DNA of 8,159 nucleotides from Methyloprofundus sp. (GTDB taxonomy: Bacteria; Pseudomonadota; Gammaproteobacteria; Methylococcales; Methylomonadaceae): contig DAOVWV010000052.1 in assembly GCA_030636485.1 (NCBI GenBank), positions 1 to 8,159 on the forward strand, in the 5' to 3' direction. Made by a program: the position numbers and the translations under genes. Positions 1-7,311 of this stretch are shown here, in pieces (the stretch's first letter is position 1; each line of letters opens with the position of its first letter). The notes under the pieces are model-generated. The model was not told the origin of the DNA, searched no databases, and worked only from the letters and a program-made list of their open reading frames with translations.

Positions 1-278
1 CACTCTGGACATTTCGCCCTAATAGCTTTGTCCCTCATGCGATTTTTCAAGATAGCTTACCCGATACAGTGAATACCGTTATAATTGGTACACAACAGCC
101 CCCTGCTCCGTGGCAACATACGCTGATTAATTTATCGACAACTTGCCCCGAACAAATAACACAGTTAGAGCAGGTCTTTGAGCTGCTTGATAATGATGAA
201 ACCCAAAAGCAGGCGGGGCGATTGCGCTACCGGCATTATCAAACATTAGGTATTACACCGAATACACATAAAATGTAA
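1..278 (+). CDS. holC: DNA polymerase III subunit chi, C-terminal part (5' end outside window)
   Basis: This is the last 92 or so codons of HolC, the chi subunit of the DNA polymerase III clamp-loader complex. Chi pairs with psi and contacts single-strand binding protein at the replication fork. The frame is open from base 3, and the first visible residues (LWTFRPNSFVPHAIFQ) match the chi core, where Escherichia coli has a similar LW...SFVPH segment. The C-terminus RLRYRHYQTLGITPNTHKM aligns with the end of E. coli chi (RYKAYRVAGFNLNTATWK, from memory), so the 3' end looks complete and not truncated by the cassette downstream. An ATG at 69 is internal and is not the real start. In many gammaproteobacteria holC lies directly before valS; here two extra genes separate them. 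Base composition resembles valS and pilB (31 G+C in the 60 bases at 181-240). The identification is confident; the N-terminal half cannot be judged. Confidence 0.88.
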   Translation, partial: LWTFRPNSFVPHAIFQDSLPDTVNTVIIGTQQPPAPWQHTLINLSTTCPEQITQLEQVFELLDNDETQKQAGRLRYRHYQTLGITPNTHKM

Positions 279-301
279 TAATCTAGTCATGGCTAAATTT
301 C

Positions 302-312
302 AGGAAAAAGGA
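302..312 (+). promoter_or_regulatory. Candidate ribosome binding sites deciding the ATPase start
   Basis: Two purine-rich AGGA cores lie here: AGGA at 302-305, ten bases before the ATG at 316, and AAGGA at 308-312, three bases before it. The alternative in-frame ATG at 289 is preceded by TAATAATCTAGTC, which has no Shine-Dalgarno match. This favours 316 as the start of the ATPase gene. The first spacing is slightly long and the second short, so the support is moderate. Confidence 0.5.
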
Positions 313-315
313 AAA

Positions 316-1422
316 ATGCACCTTTCAACAATAGAAATCATCAACCTCTGGGATAAAGAAAAAATAACGCTGAATTTTACAGACAGAGTAACATTTCTGA
401 CAGGCATTAATGGTTCAGGTAAGAGTACATTACTTAATATTATTTATGATTCTTTAGATATTCACTCCAGGAAGAGAGAGCCTGCAACGTCCAAAAATCG
501 TTTTTGGTCATCTGAAGCTAAATTTGATAACGGTCTTGTCATTCAAACCGCAATATTACCAGAGGTAGGGGAGCAAAAATCTATTAAAGAAGAAATTATT
601 CGGCTTACTGAAAAAAGCATAAGCTTGCATAATTTTAATGAGCTAAAAAAAATTGAAGGTTTGTATCAAAGTAGTGAAGAAAATAAAGCAATTCATCATA
701 TCAATTATTCGGGTGAAATTAAAGGACAACTGAATATACAAACACTCACTATTCCTGATGTAGGCAATACAAAACACCCTGAAAAAGATTTTTCCAATAA
801 GCCATTTGCTTTTTTATTTCAAGAAGATAGAACCACCCTGCATAATATAGAAAAAAGTAGCATTGATTTTTCATTAAATTATTGGTCGTTATACAAGAAT
901 TCCATTGATGATAGGTTTGCTTATTTAAGAGATGCAATTCAAATTACAGAGTCACATATTAATAATATTGCCAAAGATTTCATACTAGAAAGCGAAAGTT
1001 TAGAGATAATTAAAAAGTCTGAAAAATTTGAAGAATGGAATAATAAAGCAAGCGCAATTAATAACGTGGTAACACGCCTCAACACTTACTTTTCAGAGTC
1101 TGGCAAAGAAATTATAAGAGACCATGAAAATAAACTGACACTGAAATTTACTAAAAATGCAGAAGAAATTTCATGGCATCTACTTTCGCGTGGAGAAAAA
1201 ACTTTAATTTACCTCTTCTTTGTCGTATTTTTATACAAAGACAAAGTGGATGTTTTTTTATTTGATGAACCAGAAATATCTCTTCATGTAAAATGGCAGC
1301 GTAACTTAATTAAGGACTTATCTGAGCTCGCACCTGACAATCAGTTTATCATTGCAACGCACTCACCTAGTCTCGTGCAAAAAGGCTGGTTAGGGCATTG
1401 TTTAGAGCTATCTGTAGCTTAG
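316..1422 (+). CDS. AAA/ABC-type ATPase of a PARIS-like (AriA-like) defence pair
   Basis: A predicted 368-residue cytoplasmic P-loop ATPase of the AAA_15/AAA_21 (OLD/SMC-like) class. Visible in order: an N-terminal strand typical of these proteins (STIEIINLWDKEKITLNF); Walker A GINGSGKST at about residues 30-38; a long, poorly conserved, charged and probably helical middle region; an ABC signature-like LLSRGEK at about 294-300; Walker B VFLFDEPEISLH at about 318-329 with the catalytic glutamate and D-loop; and a switch histidine in IIATHSPS close to the C-terminus. The start at 316 is chosen for its ribosome binding site; ATG 289 would add nine residues. The stop lies nine bases before the next gene, so the two are probably co-transcribed. 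In PARIS, AriA is an ATPase that assembles into a multimer, senses a phage anti-restriction trigger and holds the AriB nuclease. I infer that role from the partner gene; the fold itself is certain, the system name less so. AT-rich composition (13 G+C in the 60 bases at 841-900) suggests transfer. Alternatives: the ATPase half of another OLD-like or retron/Septu-like system. Confidence 0.85.
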   Translation: MHLSTIEIINLWDKEKITLNFTDRVTFLTGINGSGKSTLLNIIYDSLDIHSRKREPATSKNRFWSSEAKFDNGLVIQTAILPEVGEQKSIKEEIIRLTEKSISLHNFNELKKIEGLYQSSEENKAIHHINYSGEIKGQLNIQTLTIPDVGNTKHPEKDFSNKPFAFLFQEDRTTLHNIEKSSIDFSLNYWSLYKNSIDDRFAYLRDAIQITESHINNIAKDFILESESLEIIKKSEKFEEWNNKASAINNVVTRLNTYFSESGKEIIRDHENKLTLKFTKNAEEISWHLLSRGEKTLIYLFFVVFLYKDKVDVFLFDEPEISLHVKWQRNLIKDLSELAPDNQFIIATHSPSLVQKGWLGHCLELSVA

Positions 1423-1431
1423 TTTATTGCA

Positions 1432-2340
1432 ATGAACGTAACAGAAAGCATTCCTGATTTTGGATTTTCAACAGAGCTAAACGAAGCCCATGAAGCTTTT
1501 GGTCAAACACTCGGTATTACTGCATATGTCGAAGCTTATGAAGATGTACGTTTCTGGACTAAAGAGTTTAAAAAATTAGAGCTAGAAGTCACCGTTCAAG
1601 AAATATCAGCTACAGGGACAGCAAATGGTAAAGGTACAATTCTTAAAGCAGTAGAATGTGGAAGCATTATTTTAGGTGTTAAATTACTGATCTGTATTGA
1701 TAGTGATTACGATTACCTACTGTCTAAAAACACAGAAATATACCGCAGTGATTTTTGTTTTCAAACTTATGCTTATGCAATTGAAAATTATTATTACAAC
1801 CCTATTAATTTAACTGAGCTATGCTTTGATGCTGCCTGTGTTTATCAAGGATTTGAGAAAAATCATTTAGAGCGATTACTGGTAAATTGGTCAGAGTATA
1901 TTTATGGTGTTTTTTTACAATATTTAGATGAAAATACAAATGAGTTAAGCCTCATTAAAGCATCAATTGACGACCTAACTATTGATCCAACGCCATATCA
2001 AAATATGACAACTCATACTTTATCGAGTGTACAGCTTGAAAACTTCTCCAATAAAGGTTTATGTTCTACTAATGTATTTCTATATTTTCGAGGTCATGAT
2101 TTAGAGATTAAAGTAAAAAAATTAGCAGAACAGCTTGTTTCTAAATTGATAACCAAAAAAACAACTGATATAAAAGACACTCACGGCGACAATTCAAGCA
2201 ATTTTATTCGAGAGTTTATTAAAAAGAAAAAAAGCATTGTAATGTTAATGGAATCAAGAACTGACTTTCCTACAAACCACTGCTACACTCTTTTACAAGC
2301 AGATATTCAAAACTATAAAGCGCAATATACTTCATTTTAA
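1432..2340 (+). CDS. DUF4435-type Toprim-like protein, AriB-like effector nuclease of a PARIS-like pair
   Basis: A 302-residue soluble protein with no signal peptide or membrane segment. The N-terminal third carries a Toprim-like signature: a strand ending in the acidic motif YVEAYEDVRFW (Glu34, residues 32-42), GKGTILKAV (66-74), then a hydrophobic strand followed by acidic residues in LLICIDSDYDYL (Asp90, Asp92, Asp94). Next comes YAIENYYYNP (Glu118-Asn119), resembling the EN motif after the DxD in OLD and DUF4435 proteins. The C-terminal part is lysine-rich and not recognised further. The E and DxD pattern suggests a metal-dependent nuclease. In PARIS the DUF4435 protein AriB is released from AriA on infection and cleaves tRNA, halting growth. 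I infer that role from the partner ATPase and this motif order; tRNA as target is not visible in the sequence. No clear Shine-Dalgarno precedes the ATG, so translation may be coupled to the ATPase gene nine bases upstream. Very AT-rich (14 G+C in 2101-2160). DUF4435 membership about 0.8; PARIS specifically about 0.6. Confidence 0.75.
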   Translation: MNVTESIPDFGFSTELNEAHEAFGQTLGITAYVEAYEDVRFWTKEFKKLELEVTVQEISATGTANGKGTILKAVECGSIILGVKLLICIDSDYDYLLSKNTEIYRSDFCFQTYAYAIENYYYNPINLTELCFDAACVYQGFEKNHLERLLVNWSEYIYGVFLQYLDENTNELSLIKASIDDLTIDPTPYQNMTTHTLSSVQLENFSNKGLCSTNVFLYFRGHDLEIKVKKLAEQLVSKLITKKTTDIKDTHGDNSSNFIREFIKKKKSIVMLMESRTDFPTNHCYTLLQADIQNYKAQYTSF

Positions 2341-2383
2341 GTATCAGCCAAACCAACATTAACTAGATTTTACAAAAATATTC

Positions 2384-5194
2384 ATGGAAAAAACATATAA
2401 CCCCGCTGCAATCGAACAAAGCTGGTACTCTCACTGGGAAGAAAAAGACTATTTCGCACCAAAGCAGGAAGGCGAATCCTTTTGCATCATGATTCCCCCG
2501 CCGAATGTAACGGGTAGTTTGCATATGGGGCATGCCTTCCAGGATACGATTATGGATGCGCTGACGCGTTATCATCGTATGAAAGGCTATAACACCTTAT
2601 GGCAACCTGGTACTGACCATGCAGGAATTGCTACGCAAATGGTGGTTGAACGCTTAATCAATAAAGAAGGTAAAACACGCCATGATTATGGCCGCGATAA
2701 ATTCATTGAACGTATCTGGGATTGGAAAGAAGAGTCAGGCGGTACGATTACCAAACAATTACGCCGTATGGGAGCCTCATTAGACTGGTCACGTGAACGC
2801 TTTACCATGGATGATGGACTGTCTGAAGCGGTTAAAGAAGTCTTTGTCAGCTTATATGAAGAAGGCCTGATTTATCGCGGTAAACGCTTGGTAAACTGGG
2901 ATCCTGTGTTACATACGGCGGTATCCGATTTAGAAGTACTTTCCGAAGAGGAAAACGGTTCCATGTGGCATATGCGCTATCCGCTATCGAATGGCACTGG
3001 ACATTTAATCGTTGCCACGACACGTCCGGAAACCATGCTCGGTGATGCAGCTGTTGCGATTCACCCTAGCGATGAACGTTATAAACATTTGTTAGGCGAA
3101 TATATTAAATTACCGTTATCGGGTCGCTTAATCCCGATTATTGCCGATGAATATGTTGATCCTGAATTTGGAACGGGTTGCGTTAAAATCACCCCAGCAC
3201 ATGATTTTAATGATTATGAAGTCTGGACACGACATAAAGAAATATCATCAATTCAAGACCAGATTCATGGTGGCTTGATTAACATCTTCACCCCTGATGC
3301 AGCGGTGCGTGGCAATGAGGAAGATGAACAGGATTTAATTCCTGAAGCCTATATCGGTTTAGATCGCGTTGCTGCGCGTAAACAAATCGTTGCGGATTTA
3401 GATGCGTTAGGCTTACTGGAAAAAATAGAAGACCATAAACTGATGGTGCCGCGTGGTGACCGTTCGGGCAGTATTATTGAGCCTTTATTAACGGATCAAT
3501 GGTATGTCAAAGTTGCGCCATTGGCAGAACCTGCTTTAGAAGCGGTGAAAAGCGGCGAAATTCAATTTGTACCCGATAACTGGAAAAACACCTATTACGA
3601 ATGGATGAATAATATTCAGGACTGGTGTATTTCCCGGCAAATCTGGTGGGGACATCGTATCCCTGCCTGGTATGACGAATTAGGTAATATTTATGTGGGC
3701 CGCACTGAACAGGAAGTGCGTGAAAAACATAACCTCGCCGATGATTACGCCTTAAGACAGGATGAAGATGTACTGGATACCTGGTTTTCATCTGCATTAT
3801 GGCCATTCTCTACCTTAGGCTGGCCTGAGAAAACACCTGAACTGGAGCAGCATTACCCTGGCAGCGTTCTGGTCACCGGTTTTGATATTATCTTTTTCTG
3901 GGTTGCCCGGATGATTATGATGGGCAAAAAATTTATGGGTGATGTGCCTTTTAAAAAGGTCTATATTCATGGTTTGGTGCGTGATGCCGAAGGCCAGAAA
4001 ATGTCTAAATCGAAAGGTAATGTACTAGACCCGATTGACTTGATTGATGGTATTAGTCTGGAAGACTTAGTCACTAAGCGTGTCTCAGGCATGATGCAGC
4101 CACATCTAGCGGAGAAAGTTGAAAAAGCGACACGTAAAGCCTATCCCGATGGAATTCCAGCTTACGGAACAGATGCCTTACGCTTTACTTTTGCTTCCCT
4201 GGCCTCAACCGGGCGCGATATACGCCTGGATGGTGGGCGTATTGATGGCTATCGTAATTTCTGTAATAAAATATGGAATGCCGCGCGTTTCGTCTTGATG
4301 AATACCGAAGAACAAGACTGTGGCCTAAACGGGGGAGATTTAGAGTACAGCCAGGCCGATAAATGGATTGTTTCGCGTTTGAATGAAGTGATTGCAAAGA
4401 CCAGTGATGCCATTGAAACCTATCGTTTAGATAACGCCGCACAGGAAATTTATGAGTTTATCTGGAATGAATACTGCGACTGGTATTTAGAATTATCCAA
4501 AATTTCTTTGCAGTCGGAAAACGAGGCATTACAACGCGGAACCCGTAAAACCTTATTAAGCGTGCTAGAAACCATATTGCGCCTTGCCCATCCGATTATG
4601 CCCTTTATCACTGAAGAAATCTGGCAACGCGTTGCACCACTGGCTGGTGTGCAGGCCGATACCATTATGCTACAACCCTACCCTGAAGCCGATGTGACGC
4701 AACATGATGCCGAAGCGGTTGCTGCCATTGAATGGACTAAACAGTTTATTCTGGGTGTACGCCGTATTCGTGGGGAAATGAATATTGCGCCAGGTAAGCC
4801 ATTGCCTGTGTTACTGGAAAATGTGACAGAAACCGATCAGCAATACTTGCCTCAGGCACAGGTTTATTTACAAAAAATAGGCCGGATTGAATCCATTAGC
4901 TGCCTGACAGAAGGCGATACAGCACCAGAATCAGCCATTGCTTTAGTCAATGAAATGCGTATTCTAATTCCAATGGCGGGATTGATTGATAAACAGGCAG
5001 AAATTGTCAGACTGGAAAAAGAAATCGCGAAACTGGAAAAAGATTTACCGCGCATAGAAGGGAAACTGAATAACCCTAAATTTGTCGATAAAGCACCGAC
5101 TGCGGTGATTGAAAAAGAAAAAGAGAAGCTAGCCAAAGCACAAAGCTCATTGCTTAATTTTAACGAACAATTAATTAAAATTCAGGCACTATAA
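2384..5194 (+). CDS. valS: Valine--tRNA ligase
   Basis: Class I aminoacyl-tRNA synthetase that charges tRNA-Val with valine in the cytoplasm and hydrolyses mischarged Thr-tRNA-Val. At 936 residues it is close to the E. coli enzyme (951). The N-terminus [20 protein letters not shown] is nearly the canonical one, which fixes the start. Seen in order: the HIGH-type motif HMGH at 47-50 after PPNVTGSL; the editing (CP1) domain with ATTRPET at 211-217 and [17 protein letters not shown] at 263-279; [30 protein letters not shown]; the KMSKS loop at 539-543; an anticodon-binding domain containing [11 protein letters not shown]; and a C-terminal coiled coil at about 870-930 (repeated EIxxLEKEIxKLEKD-like heptads) that contacts tRNA. 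All catalytic landmarks are intact. No Shine-Dalgarno is seen before the ATG. Only 43 bp separate it from the cassette, so it may rely on readthrough or on a promoter inside the cassette's last gene. An extra stretch of about ten residues (about 286-297) in the editing domain distinguishes it from the E. coli protein. Confidence 0.98.
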   Translation: MEKTYNPAAIEQSWYSHWEEKDYFAPKQEGESFCIMIPPPNVTGSLHMGHAFQDTIMDALTRYHRMKGYNTLWQPGTDHAGIATQMVVERLINKEGKTRHDYGRDKFIERIWDWKEESGGTITKQLRRMGASLDWSRERFTMDDGLSEAVKEVFVSLYEEGLIYRGKRLVNWDPVLHTAVSDLEVLSEEENGSMWHMRYPLSNGTGHLIVATTRPETMLGDAAVAIHPSDERYKHLLGEYIKLPLSGRLIPIIADEYVDPEFGTGCVKITPAHDFNDYEVWTRHKEISSIQDQIHGGLINIFTPDAAVRGNEEDEQDLIPEAYIGLDRVAARKQIVADLDALGLLEKIEDHKLMVPRGDRSGSIIEPLLTDQWYVKVAPLAEPALEAVKSGEIQFVPDNWKNTYYEWMNNIQDWCISRQIWWGHRIPAWYDELGNIYVGRTEQEVREKHNLADDYALRQDEDVLDTWFSSALWPFSTLGWPEKTPELEQHYPGSVLVTGFDIIFFWVARMIMMGKKFMGDVPFKKVYIHGLVRDAEGQKMSKSKGNVLDPIDLIDGISLEDLVTKRVSGMMQPHLAEKVEKATRKAYPDGIPAYGTDALRFTFASLASTGRDIRLDGGRIDGYRNFCNKIWNAARFVLMNTEEQDCGLNGGDLEYSQADKWIVSRLNEVIAKTSDAIETYRLDNAAQEIYEFIWNEYCDWYLELSKISLQSENEALQRGTRKTLLSVLETILRLAHPIMPFITEEIWQRVAPLAGVQADTIMLQPYPEADVTQHDAEAVAAIEWTKQFILGVRRIRGEMNIAPGKPLPVLLENVTETDQQYLPQAQVYLQKIGRIESISCLTEGDTAPESAIALVNEMRILIPMAGLIDKQAEIVRLEKEIAKLEKDLPRIEGKLNNPKFVDKAPTAVIEKEKEKLAKAQSSLLNFNEQLIKIQAL

Positions 5195-5196
5195 AA

Positions 5197-5299
5197 ACGG
5201 CTTAGGAGCGAGGGTTTAATAATACCCGAAAGTCTGGCTTGTTCCTACGTAGGTAGAAACAAGCCAGCCCCGGATATTATTGAATTCTTGCTCTTCCGT
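5197..5299 (+). repeat. Long imperfect inverted repeat / rod-like RNA hairpin 3' of valS
   Basis: Starting two bases after the valS stop codon, almost the whole segment folds on itself. From the base: 5197-5200 pairs with 5296-5299 (4 bp), with a 3-nt bulge at 5201-5203. 5204-5228 pairs with 5271-5295: 19 Watson-Crick, five G-U and one C-A mismatch. An internal loop follows (5229-5233 against 5268-5270). 5234-5243 pairs perfectly with 5258-5267 (CTGGCTTGTT / AACAAGCCAG). After one mismatch, 5245-5248 pairs with 5253-5256 and closes a GTAG loop. That gives about 42 pairs. The G-U pairs would be C-A mismatches on the opposite strand, so the structure favours + strand RNA, in other words the valS 3' UTR. 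No U-tract follows (ACCTACCACC), which argues against a classical intrinsic terminator. Possible identities: a MITE or REP-like palindrome, an mRNA 3'-end stabiliser or RNase III substrate, or a small RNA. The structure is seen directly; the function is unknown. Confidence 0.8.
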
Positions 5300-5599
5300 A
5301 CCTACCACCCCGTATTGCACAGCCAAGCATAGTAGAAGACTAGCAGTGCCAGTGAATAACCTACAAATTCAGCGAGAAAAACTCACTTTACAGACCCCAT
5401 GCTCTTCATGATTTATTAATCACTTTCTTGAGTTTTTGGGTAAGCGTCATTTTAATGCGATCAAGATAACAGTCCCTTACTGCCATTCAACTTTATCAAC
5501 AGCTAGACTCATTTCATCATTTATTATTCAATTAATTAATTGCTATCCCTCAGGTTTCATCTATATTTATTAAGTATATATTAAATTTTTCATATCATT
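5300..5599. other. Intergenic region between the valS hairpin and pilB, no gene seen
   Basis: About 300 bases without a convincing reading frame, tRNA or repeat array. The first half has mixed composition. The last 100 bases are very AT-rich (ATTAATTAATTG, TATATTTATTAAGTATATATT), as expected for a promoter region ahead of pilB. A match to a sigma-54 promoter was looked for, because pilus genes often use one, and none of adequate quality was found. The region probably holds the pilB promoter and 5' leader. Confidence 0.5.
5540..5567 (+). promoter_or_regulatory. pilB: Candidate sigma-70-type promoter for pilB
   Basis: A -35-like TTGCTA (5540-5545, four of six consensus bases) and a -10-like TATATT (5562-5567, five of six) are separated by 16 bases. 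Transcription would start around 5574, giving a leader of only about 25 bases. The surroundings are very AT-rich, so chance matches are likely; this is the best candidate I could see by eye. Confidence 0.3.
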
Positions 5600-7309
5600 A
5601 TGGCAGCAAATTTATCTGAACAACAATTTAGTGGCTTACTTAAATGTATTGTAAAAGAAGGCTTATTAACGGAAACTGACGCAACAACTCATAGTGCAGA
5701 TGCAAAAAAAAGCAAATTGCCACTGATTAGCTATCTCGTTAATAAACAGCTTATTCAAGCAAAAGCAATTGCCAACCTTGCTGCCACCGAGTTTGGCCTG
5801 CCTTTTTTTGACTTATCTGCACTTGATAAATCAACTTTACCCGCTAACCTGGTCAGTGAAGACCTCATTCGTAAGCATCATGCCTTACCTCTACTCAAAA
5901 GAGGCAAGCGGCTTTTTGTTGCCTTATCGGACCCTACCAACGTTCAGGCTTTAGATGACATTAAGTTTCATACCGGCTACAGTACAGAAACAATACTCGT
6001 AGAAGAAGATAAGCTGAACACGACCATTGAGCTTTTTCTTGAAGCTAACGACACCAGTATGGATGACCTACTGGATGCGGATTTAGATAATATTGAACTG
6101 TCTGACGGCGAAGAGCAGGATAGTGATGCTATAACAAGTGATGTAGATGATGCGCCTATCGTACGTTTTGTAAACAAAATTTTATTGGATGCCATTAAAA
6201 AAGGTGCCTCGGATATACACTTAGAACCCTATGAAAAAAACTTCCGTATCCGCTATAGAAGTGATGGTATGCTACATGAGGTCGCAAGCCCACCTTCAAA
6301 TATCTCTCACCGGATTATTTCCCGCATAAAAGTAATGTCCAAAATGGACATAGCAGAGCGCCGCGTACCACAAGATGGGCGTATTAAAATGAAACTGTCA
6401 AGAAACAAATCCATTGACTTTCGTGTTAATAGCTGCCCAACGCTATTTGGTGAAAAAGTCGTATTACGTATTTTAGACCCGACCAGTGCCCAGCTTGGTA
6501 TTGATAAGCTAGGGTTTGAACCAGAACAGCAAAAGTTTTTTCTGGATGCCATTGAAAAGCCCTATGGCATGATTTTAGTGACAGGACCCACGGGAAGTGG
6601 TAAAACCGTCTCTCTCTATACTGGATTAAATATACTCAATACCGTTGACCGAAATATTTCTACTGCCGAAGACCCCGTAGAGATTACTGTAGAAGGCATT
6701 AATCAGGTTAATATGAATACTAAAGCAGGGCTTACCTTTGAAACCGCCCTCAAAGCCTTCTTACGACAAGATCCTGATATTATTATGGTTGGGGAGATTC
6801 GTGACCTTGAAACGGCTGAAATCGCGGTTAAAGCCTCTCAGACAGGGCATATGGTGTTATCGACATTGCATACAAATGATGCCCCGCAAACGTTGAACCG
6901 TCTCCTGCAAATGGGTATCCCTGCCTTTAATATCGTCTCTTCGGTACTGCTGATCATGGCGCAAAGATTAGCCCGGCGGCTGTGTGAACACTGTAAGGAA
7001 GACTCAAATTACCCAGAAAATACTTTGCTGGAAGCGGGTTTTAGAAAAGAGGAGATTGGTAGTTTCATCGTCTATAATCCTGTGGGCTGTGATAGATGTA
7101 ATGGCGGCTATAAAGGGCGTGTCGGCCTTTATCAAGTCATGCCCATTAGCGAACAGATGCGTACCCGTATTCTGGAAGGCTGTAATGCAATGCAACTCGC
7201 AGACCAGGCCCAAGCAGAAGGAATAAATGATTTAAGACGTTCCGGCCTACTCAAAATCATGCAGGGCATTACATCAATAGCAGAAATCGACCGAGTAACA
7301 AGGGAATAA
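5600..7309 (+). CDS. pilB: Type IV pilus assembly (extension) ATPase PilB
   Basis: Cytoplasmic hexameric secretion ATPase (GspE/PilB family) that powers pilus extension by driving pilin polymerisation through the inner-membrane platform protein PilC. The 569 residues match usual PilB length. N-terminal MshEN/T2SSE_N domain at about 1-150 (EFGLPFFDLSAL, LPLLKRGKRLFVALSDPTN), then a strongly acidic linker at about 152-180 (DDLLDADLDNIELSDGEEQD). The second N-domain begins near DAPIVRFVNKIL, with the Asp-box start DIHLEP at 205-210. Next are Walker A GPTGSGKT at 329-336, AEDPVE, Walker B region DPDIIMVGEIRD at 391-402, and His box GHMVLSTLHTND. The zinc-binding tetracysteine typical of PilB/GspE follows: C462-x2-C465 and C497-x2-C500. 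All ATPase motifs are intact. A full RLGxxL-type c-di-GMP motif is not obvious in the N-domain. No clear Shine-Dalgarno precedes ATG 5600; the N-terminus MAANLSEQQFSGLL is PilB-like, so the start is accepted. It is followed two bases later by pilC. Confidence 0.96.
   Translation: MAANLSEQQFSGLLKCIVKEGLLTETDATTHSADAKKSKLPLISYLVNKQLIQAKAIANLAATEFGLPFFDLSALDKSTLPANLVSEDLIRKHHALPLLKRGKRLFVALSDPTNVQALDDIKFHTGYSTETILVEEDKLNTTIELFLEANDTSMDDLLDADLDNIELSDGEEQDSDAITSDVDDAPIVRFVNKILLDAIKKGASDIHLEPYEKNFRIRYRSDGMLHEVASPPSNISHRIISRIKVMSKMDIAERRVPQDGRIKMKLSRNKSIDFRVNSCPTLFGEKVVLRILDPTSAQLGIDKLGFEPEQQKFFLDAIEKPYGMILVTGPTGSGKTVSLYTGLNILNTVDRNISTAEDPVEITVEGINQVNMNTKAGLTFETALKAFLRQDPDIIMVGEIRDLETAEIAVKASQTGHMVLSTLHTNDAPQTLNRLLQMGIPAFNIVSSVLLIMAQRLARRLCEHCKEDSNYPENTLLEAGFRKEEIGSFIVYNPVGCDRCNGGYKGRVGLYQVMPISEQMRTRILEGCNAMQLADQAQAEGINDLRRSGLLKIMQGITSIAEIDRVTRE
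7300..7305 (+). promoter_or_regulatory. pilC: Ribosome binding site of pilC
   Basis: AAGGGA lies six bases before ATG 7312, overlapping the last sense codons of pilB. It is one of the clearest Shine-Dalgarno sequences in the window. It fixes the pilC start and indicates translation within one pilB-pilC transcript. Confidence 0.7.
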
Positions 7310-7311
7310 TT

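Noticed and set aside
245..274. Promoter for the cassette inside the holC 3' end (-10-like TAAAAT at 269-274).
   Set aside because: The corresponding -35 (TTAGGT) matches the consensus poorly, and the region is too AT-rich for this to be informative.
289..2340. Cassette as a classical toxin-antitoxin pair.
   Set aside because: Both proteins are over 300 residues and one is an ABC-type ATPase with all motifs. This fits ATPase-nuclease defence pairs better than small toxin-antitoxin modules.
287..2387. Possible direct repeats flanking the cassette (CTAG at 283-286 and 2363-2366; TCATGG at 287-292 and 2382-2387).
   Set aside because: The matches are only 4-6 bases, are spaced differently at the two ends and fit chance. 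No transposase, integrase or terminal inverted repeat is visible.
2363..2575. Minus-strand reading frame covering the valS start, and other minus-strand frames across valS, pilB and pilC.
   Set aside because: They lie opposite strongly conserved coding sequence, have no recognisable domains and are best explained as shadows.
5197..5310. Hairpin after valS as a standard Rho-independent terminator.
   Set aside because: The stem is far longer than usual and the bases after it (ACCTACCACCCCG) contain no run of T. The opposite strand also lacks a strong T-run after the arm.
5303..5319. Sigma-54 promoter-like TTGCA near 5313 ahead of pilB.
   Set aside because: The -24 element should contain GG, but the matching position reads TACCAC, so the consensus is not met. 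The site is also nearly 300 bases from pilB.
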